Positions 58,588 through 64,000 of a stretch of DNA of 64,000 bases are shown here, piece after piece. The DNA comes from Celerinatantimonas diazotrophica (GTDB lineage Bacteria; Pseudomonadota; Gammaproteobacteria; Enterobacterales; Celerinatantimonadaceae). The position numbers and the translations under genes were made by a program. The notes under the pieces were generated by a model. That model ran no database searches. It was not told the origin of the DNA and saw only the letters and a list, made by a program, of their open reading frames with translations. The stretch spans positions 372,001 to 436,000 of the forward strand of contig NZ_SMGD01000013.1 in NCBI RefSeq assembly GCF_004339545.1. The letters run 5' to 3'. Position 1 is the first letter of the stretch. Every line of letters starts with the position of its first letter.

Positions 58588-59619
58588 TCAATTCTGATAC
58601 TGTGATAACACCTCGCTATCAAGTACCTTTTGTATCTTGGCCGCATATTGAGGGTCTGTGGCATAACCCGAACGTTGTAGCTGTTCAGCGAACTGGGCGG
58701 GATTTTCCCCATGTTCCAGAGCCTGCTGATAACGAGGCTTTTTCATCAGTGCTATATAATCTTTAACACTGTCCGCATACGACGAATAAGCTCTAAAATT
58801 TTCCTGTTTCGGTTTTGCAAGTCCTTGTTCATATTCGAGCGTCTGCACTCGCAATTTTGGTCCTTGCCAACTTTTACCCGCTTTAATACCAAATAAATTA
58901 TGACTGCTCTGGCCATCGCCATGTGCCATTACCCGTTTGCCCCACCCTGTCTCCAGCGCCGCTTGAGCAACGACTGCCAGCGGTGAAATTCCCGCCGGAG
59001 CAGCAAATTTTTGCGCTATAGGCAACAGCGTTTTCACAAAATCATCTTCAGAGGCAAATTGCTGCCGTTTTATTGCCGCTGGTTTTGGTGTTTCTGCTGG
59101 TACTGCCGCGCTCTGCGTATAAATTCGTCGAGGCTGAAACTGCATTACAGGATTATGAGCAACTTTCTTGCCAGTTTGCTTTTTAGTAGCCATTTGATCG
59201 AGAGCATGCGCGTGTCCCATGGAGATAGACGAGGTTCTATCCCCCCCAGAACGAAGCTGGCTAGCTGGCGTGAGATTGGCACTCTCAGGATCGAGCTGCT
59301 GAACAATCAGATCAGCTAACCCTAGAGAGCCATTTTTAGATAGATCCAAAGAAAGCTGCTTGTCGTACATCTGCTGATAGTTCTTCACGTAGCGATTGTT
59401 ATTAATGGAGTCTTTACTTGAGAACTGGCTGTTAGATTTACGCATCTCTTCAAGTAGCTTTTGCATAAATAACGCTTCAAACTGATGAGCTACTGCCTCT
59501 AAGGCTTTATGCGGATTCTTTTTGGCTTCCCGGCGTAACTCATCAAGCTGATTTAAGTTATTATAACTCTGCTGCTGTGCCATTGCGTTTTGCATCAACA
59601 TAGGGTTCTTCAAGTCCAT
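58588..59619 (-). CDS. flgJ: Rod assembly protein and muramidase FlgJ
   Basis: Bifunctional periplasmic protein: an N-terminal rod-cap domain (about 20-110, with FEALFMQKLLEEMRKS) and a C-terminal peptidoglycan hydrolase domain (about 190-340) with the catalytic Glu in AQAALETGWGKRV and NLFGIKAG. It has 343 residues, slightly longer than E. coli FlgJ, with a longer linker. It follows flgI by 11 bases. Confidence 0.95.
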   Translation of the reverse strand: MDLKNPMLMQNAMAQQQSYNNLNQLDELRREAKKNPHKALEAVAHQFEALFMQKLLEEMRKSNSQFSSKDSINNNRYVKNYQQMYDKQLSLDLSKNGSLGLADLIVQQLDPESANLTPASQLRSGGDRTSSISMGHAHALDQMATKKQTGKKVAHNPVMQFQPRRIYTQSAAVPAETPKPAAIKRQQFASEDDFVKTLLPIAQKFAAPAGISPLAVVAQAALETGWGKRVMAHGDGQSSHNLFGIKAGKSWQGPKLRVQTLEYEQGLAKPKQENFRAYSSYADSVKDYIALMKKPRYQQALEHGENPAQFAEQLQRSGYATDPQYAAKIQKVLDSEVLSQYQN

Positions 59620-59630
59620 ACATGTAATCC

Positions 59631-60734
59631 TTATATGACGATCAAATCGCCCTGAATAGCACCGGCCTGTTTCAGTGCTTCCAGAATTGAAACCAGATCA
59701 CCTGGAGCGACACCCACTCGGTTTACAGCCTGAACTAAGTCATCCAAAGAGGCTCCCGACTGGAACTTGAACATCCGCCCATCGCCTTTATCAACTTGAA
59801 TATTAGAATTTGGCGTCGTAACAGTTTTTCCGCCTGCCAGCGCATTGGGCTGAGAAACTTGAGGATTTTCAGATATTTTAACCGTTAACCCACCTGAGGT
59901 AATCGCCGCCGGCAACAATTTGACGTCTTTGCCAATGACAATTGTCCCGGTTCTTGAATTAACAATAATCTTTGCCGACTCTTGCGCTGGCTGAAACTGA
60001 ATATTCTCAAGGGTAGATAGATAGTTCACCCGCTGAGATGGATCACGTGGTGCATAAACTTTAACGGATGTCGCATCAATGGGTTCAGCTGTGCGAGGCC
60101 CCACCATTTTATTGATCGCATCAGCTAGGCGTTTAGCCGAAGTGAAATCAGGTTGCTTTAAATTGAAGGTGATGAAATCGCCCTGATCAAAAGGAGACTT
60201 AATTGATTGCTCAACAATTGCACCATTAGGAATACGGCCAACCGTCGGAGTATTTGCAATAATTTTCGAGCCATCGGCCCCTTCAGCGCCAAAGCCACCA
60301 ACAATCAGACTCCCCTGCGCCAGAGCATATACTTTCCCGTTGGCACCTTTTAAAAAGGTCTGTAATAGGCTACCACCGCGTAAACTTTTAGCCTGACCAA
60401 TCGCTGAAACCGTCACATCAATCGTTTGTCCCGGCTTTGAAAAAGGCGGCAATATTGCCTGCACAGCAACGGCAGCGGTATTTTTAATTTTCAAACTGGT
60501 ATTGGGCGGAACTTTAATCCCAAAATTTCTCAGCATCGTTTCAAATGACTGGTCAGCAAAAGCATTCCCGGATTCACCAGTACCTGGTAAGCCGACCACC
60601 AGGCCATAACCGATCAATTGGTTGTTACGAACCCCAGCGACATCTGCGACATCTTTAATTCGCGTGGCCTGTGCTTGAGCTGTTAACAACCAACTAGCCA
60701 GAGCTAATAAAGTGACAAACCATTTGTTTCTCAT
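59631..60734 (-). CDS. flgI: Flagellar P-ring protein FlgI
   Basis: Periplasmic P-ring subunit. From the ATG at 60734 (nine bases after AGGA) it has 367 residues with a signal peptide ending A-Q-A, then [20 protein letters not shown] and [10 protein letters not shown], typical FlgI. ATG at 60740 or in-frame starts up to 60758 are alternatives. It lies directly behind flgG: the L-ring gene flgH, which normally stands between them, is absent. Confidence 0.95.
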   Translation of the reverse strand: MRNKWFVTLLALASWLLTAQAQATRIKDVADVAGVRNNQLIGYGLVVGLPGTGESGNAFADQSFETMLRNFGIKVPPNTSLKIKNTAAVAVQAILPPFSKPGQTIDVTVSAIGQAKSLRGGSLLQTFLKGANGKVYALAQGSLIVGGFGAEGADGSKIIANTPTVGRIPNGAIVEQSIKSPFDQGDFITFNLKQPDFTSAKRLADAINKMVGPRTAEPIDATSVKVYAPRDPSQRVNYLSTLENIQFQPAQESAKIIVNSRTGTIVIGKDVKLLPAAITSGGLTVKISENPQVSQPNALAGGKTVTTPNSNIQVDKGDGRMFKFQSGASLDDLVQAVNRVGVAPGDLVSILEALKQAGAIQGDLIVI

Positions 60735-60761
60735 GGCCATAATTCCTGTACCCATCAACGA

Positions 60762-61550
60762 CTAAAGCTGTTGCGTTGCATAATTAAGCATCTGATCGAC
60801 ACTTGAAATCACTTTTGAGTTCATCTCATACACACGCTGCGCTTCAATGAGGTCCACAAGCTCAGCTGTCACATTCACATTTGACGTTTCAAGTGCCCCT
60901 TGCTGAATCGAGCCTAACCCATTTTCCGTCGCGACCCCTTCTTGGGCATCACCACTGGAGGCCGTCGCAACATAAAGGTTTTGTCCTTTTGGCTCTAAAC
61001 CAGAGGGGTTCACAAAGTCAGCCAACGCGATCTGCCCAACCACCTGTGGTTGTTGCTGCCCAGGTAAGACCACACTCACCTGGCCATCTTCAGAAACCGT
61101 CATACTCTGAGCATTTGCTGGGATCTGAATTTCAGGTTGAATCGGATAACCAGAACCAGGCGTCACCAGTGTCCCATCCTGATTCAACGAGAACTGTCCA
61201 TTACGAGTATATGCCATGGTTCCATCGGGCATCTGAACTTCGAAAAAACCTTTCCCATTAATCATCATATCAAACGAGTTATTGGTGGTTTTCACGTTCC
61301 CTTGTGAAAAGTCTTTTTGGGTCGCAACCACTTTCGAACCAGCACCCAGCATCAAGCCCGTCGGGGTTAAAGTATTTTGTGACGAACGGCCACCTGGCTG
61401 ATTCACCGTTTGATAGAGCAAATCTTCAAATACTCCCCGGCCTTTTTTGTACCCAACGGTGCTAGCGTTAGCCAAGTTGTTAGAGATGACCGAAACATTA
61501 GTCTGTTGAGCATCAAGCCCGGTTTTACTAATCCATAATGCTGGGTTCAT
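60762..61550 (-). CDS. flgG: Distal rod protein FlgG
   Basis: Rod subunit of 262 residues. N-terminal SKTGLDAQQTNVSVISNNLANASTVGYKK and C-terminal LETSNVNVTAELVDLIEAQRVYEMNSK are diagnostic. It is 18 bases after flgF; the stop is a few bases before flgI. Confidence 0.97.
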   Translation of the reverse strand: MNPALWISKTGLDAQQTNVSVISNNLANASTVGYKKGRGVFEDLLYQTVNQPGGRSSQNTLTPTGLMLGAGSKVVATQKDFSQGNVKTTNNSFDMMINGKGFFEVQMPDGTMAYTRNGQFSLNQDGTLVTPGSGYPIQPEIQIPANAQSMTVSEDGQVSVVLPGQQQPQVVGQIALADFVNPSGLEPKGQNLYVATASSGDAQEGVATENGLGSIQQGALETSNVNVTAELVDLIEAQRVYEMNSKVISSVDQMLNYATQQL

Positions 61551-61568
61551 AAAAAATAACCTCCAGTA

Positions 61569-62318
61569 TTAACCACGTAAATTAAGTAAGCGAGTCACAG
61601 AGCGATCATCATCTTCAGCTGTTCGCATCATCTTGACCTGCATATCATAGTTATGCTGTAAATTAATCAGTTGGGTCATCTCCGCGATTGGATTGACATT
61701 ACTGGATTCCAATGCCCCTTTAATGACTTCAACATTGGCATCTGCAGTAATCGGCTGATTATTGGCCAGACGGAACAGGCCATCATTGCCTTTACGCAAC
61801 TCTTTAATCGATGGGTTGGCAAGTTTAATTCGATTAATCTCTTCCATTCCATCCGGTGGTGCACCTTGAGGCCTCACCTCAATCGTTCCATCTTTATTAA
61901 TATTAATTTTTTCCACTGGCAGAGGCACAATAATGGGCTGATTATTGTTCCCTAAAACAGGATGTCCGGTAGCGGTTTGTAAAACCCCAGCAGCTGACAC
62001 CGTCAAATTACCATCACGAGTTAGAGCTTCTTTACCATTCGCATCTTGAATCGAGATCCACCCTTGTCCGGCAACGGCTATATCAAGATCTCGCCCGGTT
62101 GTTTTCAGAGCGCCAGGGGTAAAATTTTGTCCCGGGTTTTCACGCATAGCAAACACCCTACTGGGAAAGCCATCACCATAAGCTTGCATAGCACGAGCCT
62201 GTTCAAAATCACTTTTAAACCCAGTTGTGTTGGCATTCGCTAAGTTGTTACCGTGTACCGCCAGCGCATTAAGCCCTTGAGATGCACCAGTCATTGATAT
62301 ATAGAGGTACTTATCCAC
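61569..62318 (-). CDS. flgF: Proximal rod protein FlgF
   Basis: Rod subunit of 249 residues. It begins MDKYLYISMTGASQGLNALAVH with NNLANANTTGFKSDF, and its C-terminus has LESSNVNPIAEMTQLINLQ. It is first gene of the flgF-G-I-J-K-L unit, with its own sigma54 promoter. Confidence 0.96.
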   Translation of the reverse strand: MDKYLYISMTGASQGLNALAVHGNNLANANTTGFKSDFEQARAMQAYGDGFPSRVFAMRENPGQNFTPGALKTTGRDLDIAVAGQGWISIQDANGKEALTRDGNLTVSAAGVLQTATGHPVLGNNNQPIIVPLPVEKININKDGTIEVRPQGAPPDGMEEINRIKLANPSIKELRKGNDGLFRLANNQPITADANVEVIKGALESSNVNPIAEMTQLINLQHNYDMQVKMMRTAEDDDRSVTRLLNLRG

Positions 62319-62358
62319 TGCTGTATTCCTGCGTCAAATGGATGACTGACAGATATAT

Positions 62359-62374
62359 TGCAAAAACGGTGCCA
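62359..62374 (-). promoter_or_regulatory. Consensus sigma54 promoter for flgF
   Basis: Minus-strand TGGCAC-CGTTT-TTGCA is a perfect match to TGGCAC-N5-TTGCW. The predicted start is about 30 bases before flgF. Together with the flgE terminator just upstream it makes flgF the head of a separate transcript. Confidence 0.85.
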
Positions 62375-62420
62375 AGCTTTGTAAAGAAAAAGACGGGATA
62401 AATCAGGTTTAAGAAAAAGA

Positions 62421-62441
62421 AAAAAGCCCGCCAAAGCGGGC
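62421..62441 (-). terminator. Intrinsic terminator after flgE
   Basis: Minus-strand stem GCCCGC / GCGGGC with loop TTTG, followed by a T run. It lies 15 bases after the flgE stop and separates flgE from flgF. Confidence 0.85.
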
Positions 62442-62455
62442 ATAAGCACAGGAAA

Positions 62456-63721
62456 TTAGCGGATTTGAATAATAGTTTGTTGCAACGAACTGTCTACCTC
62501 AAGAGCACGGGAGTTAGCTTGGAAGTTACGTTGCGCTGAAATCAGATTCACTAACTGATTGGTCAAATTCACGTTGGACTGCTCCAGCGCAGAAGAGTTA
62601 ACTTTACCAAAAGTACCACGGTCTGGTTCACCGGCAATCGCTTCACCAGAGGCCTGGGTTTGCAGCCATGATGTATCGCCTTTTTGACTTAACCCCTGTG
62701 GGTTATTAAATTTCGCCAACGCAACTTTCGAAACAAAGCGTGTTACACCATTGCTGTATGATGCTTTCACCAAACCATCGGCACCAATGTCAATACCAGT
62801 CAATTTACCGACTGTCGAGCCGTTTTGTTTTAAGTTGTTTACCTCAAAAGGTGAAGAGAACTGAGTTGAGCCACCAATTTTAAAATTCAATGTTTGGGTT
62901 GGATCGACAGAGCCATTGGTTGCATCCCAAACTCCGCCAAGGGTACTTAATGCAGGAGTCGTAAACTCAGCAGGTGATGGTTGAACTAAGGAACCGGTGT
63001 TATCAAAACGCAGTGTTTGCGGTTGCCCAAGCGCTTTCCCATCGACGTAAATACGTTGCTGCCAAGTATTTGGCTGCCCTGCAACTTTTACAAAATAAGA
63101 CTGCGCAACATGCGATCCACCAAGAGAGTCATAGATCGTCGCTGAAGTGGATGAGTTATAGGTCGAGCTATCATCAGGATTAAATAATGTCGGATCTTTA
63201 GTAGCCGCACTATTTGGCAAGTTAAACGACATATCAATATCAGAAGTCATTGTTGGCGAACCAACTTCACTACTGAGCTGAATCGGTTTGGTTGCAGCCA
63301 TACTCACCGCTGAAGGTGTACCATCAGAATTCACTTTGTAACCCTGCAAGAAGTTTCCTTCAGAAGTCACAATATAGTTATTTGGATTCAGTTTAAATGC
63401 ACCAGCACGAGTATAAGAATGGGTCAACCCGTCTTTTTTCTCAGAAGTGACAAAGAAACCTTCCCCTGTAATCGCCAAATCAAGCGAGTTTTGGGTAAAT
63501 TTCAGTGATCCCTGATGAAATTGCTGGGCAACCTGAGTCGTTTTTGCACCGTTACCATTTGCTGTCTTAGCATTGGAAAACAGTGAATTGGCATACACAT
63601 CCGCAAACTCTGCACGAGACTCTTTAAAGCCCGTTGTATCAACGTTCGCAATATTGTTGGATGTTGTATCCAAATCCTTTTGTGAAGCGTTAATGCCGCT
63701 TAAGGCGATACCAAATGCCAT
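62456..63721 (-). CDS. flgE: Flagellar hook protein FlgE
   Basis: Hook subunit of 421 residues, near the usual length. N-terminal FGIALSGINASQKDLDTTSNNIANVDTTGFK and C-terminal LEQSNVNLTNQLVNLISAQRNFQANSRAL are typical. It is 30 bases after flgD and followed by a terminator. Confidence 0.97.
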   Translation of the reverse strand: MAFGIALSGINASQKDLDTTSNNIANVDTTGFKESRAEFADVYANSLFSNAKTANGNGAKTTQVAQQFHQGSLKFTQNSLDLAITGEGFFVTSEKKDGLTHSYTRAGAFKLNPNNYIVTSEGNFLQGYKVNSDGTPSAVSMAATKPIQLSSEVGSPTMTSDIDMSFNLPNSAATKDPTLFNPDDSSTYNSSTSATIYDSLGGSHVAQSYFVKVAGQPNTWQQRIYVDGKALGQPQTLRFDNTGSLVQPSPAEFTTPALSTLGGVWDATNGSVDPTQTLNFKIGGSTQFSSPFEVNNLKQNGSTVGKLTGIDIGADGLVKASYSNGVTRFVSKVALAKFNNPQGLSQKGDTSWLQTQASGEAIAGEPDRGTFGKVNSSALEQSNVNLTNQLVNLISAQRNFQANSRALEVDSSLQQTIIQIR

Positions 63722-63751
63722 CTCTCAATCTCCTATATTACTTTCAACGTA

Positions 63752-64000
63752 CTAGCCTTCACCAACTTCAAGCACGTCCTTCATATTAAATCCACCTAAA
63801 CCAGCTAGATTTAACTTGATACCTTCAGCCCCTTTATGGGAAAGACTGACACTGCTTACGTGACCAAACGTTGCCGCAGCTAACTGAACATTCTTCGCGC
63901 CTTGTTTACCAGTCACTTCAATTTTATATTTACCTTCTGGAGCGGCTTTACCTGTTTTATCTTTGCCATCCCAGTTAAATTTCATGTTGCCGTGGCCATC
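63752..64000 (-). CDS. flgD: Hook cap protein FlgD, C-terminal part (cut by window edge)
   Basis: Hook scaffolding protein; only the last 82 or so codons are inside the window and the frame runs off its right end. The visible part has the FlgD tudor/Ig region: FNWDGKDKTGKAAPEGKYKIEVTG. The ATG at 63985 is internal. It stands upstream of flgE, as is usual. Confidence 0.92.
   Translation of the reverse strand, partial: DGHGNMKFNWDGKDKTGKAAPEGKYKIEVTGKQGAKNVQLAAATFGHVSSVSLSHKGAEGIKLNLAGLGGFNMKDVLEVGEG

Overview
The window comes from a polarly flagellated gammaproteobacterium of the Vibrio/Shewanella/Aeromonas type. The evidence is the FlrA/FlrB/FlrC sigma54 cascade, the polar placement pair FlhF/FlhG, a FlaG-FliD-FliS operon, and enteric-type housekeeping genes (gyrA, ubiG, nrdAB-yfaE, serC-aroA, alaA-yfbR). 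Base composition looks moderate (low to mid 40s % GC by eye). No rRNA, tRNA, CRISPR array, prophage or complete insertion sequence was seen. The genus cannot be fixed from sequence alone.

Layout. Positions 1-19494 hold, on the minus strand, a run of export-apparatus, switch and basal-body genes: fliE-F-G-H-I-J-K-L-M-N-O-P-Q-R, flhB, flhA, flhF, flhG, fliA and the first codons of a probable cheY. Sigma54-like promoters precede fliE and flhA. Positions 19602-40068 are a block of mostly non-flagellar genes: a periplasmic-sensor GGDEF/EAL protein, aroA, serC, gyrA, ubiG, nrdA, nrdB, yfaE, a PAS chemoreceptor, a DUF3802-like gene, metR, alaA, yfbR, pseI and an NRAMP-like transporter. This block separates flrABC from fliE, which are usually adjacent in Vibrio-type genomes. 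Positions 40310-50129 carry flrC, flrB, flrA, then on the plus strand pseB, pseC and an unknown gene, then a large Maf flagellin glycosyltransferase. Positions 50145-64000 carry fliT-like, fliS, fliD, flaG, two flagellin genes, flgL, flgK, flgJ, flgI, flgG, flgF, flgE and the 3' part of flgD.

How it works together. FlrA with sigma54 should start the middle genes; the FlrB/FlrC two-component system and FliA (sigma28) follow. Consensus-like sigma54 sites lie before fliE, flhA, flrB, flgF and pseB, and sigma28 sites lie before both flagellins. PseB, PseC and PseI belong to pseudaminic acid synthesis and Maf probably loads the sugar onto flagellin, so filament assembly and glycosylation appear to be wired together.

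The points most worth a second look are these. flgH (L-ring) is missing from between flgG and flgI. The flagellin intergenic region holds five same-direction GGTTCA motifs, four of them in hairpin loops, together with a relic copy of a flagellin ribosome-binding leader. A 269-bp MITE-like element with 23-bp terminal inverted repeats lies at 33881-34149. Other oddities are an internally duplicated Maf protein, a FliH with an unbroken 11-glycine GxxxG ladder and an acidic tail, and an NRAMP-family protein that lacks the DPGN metal motif.
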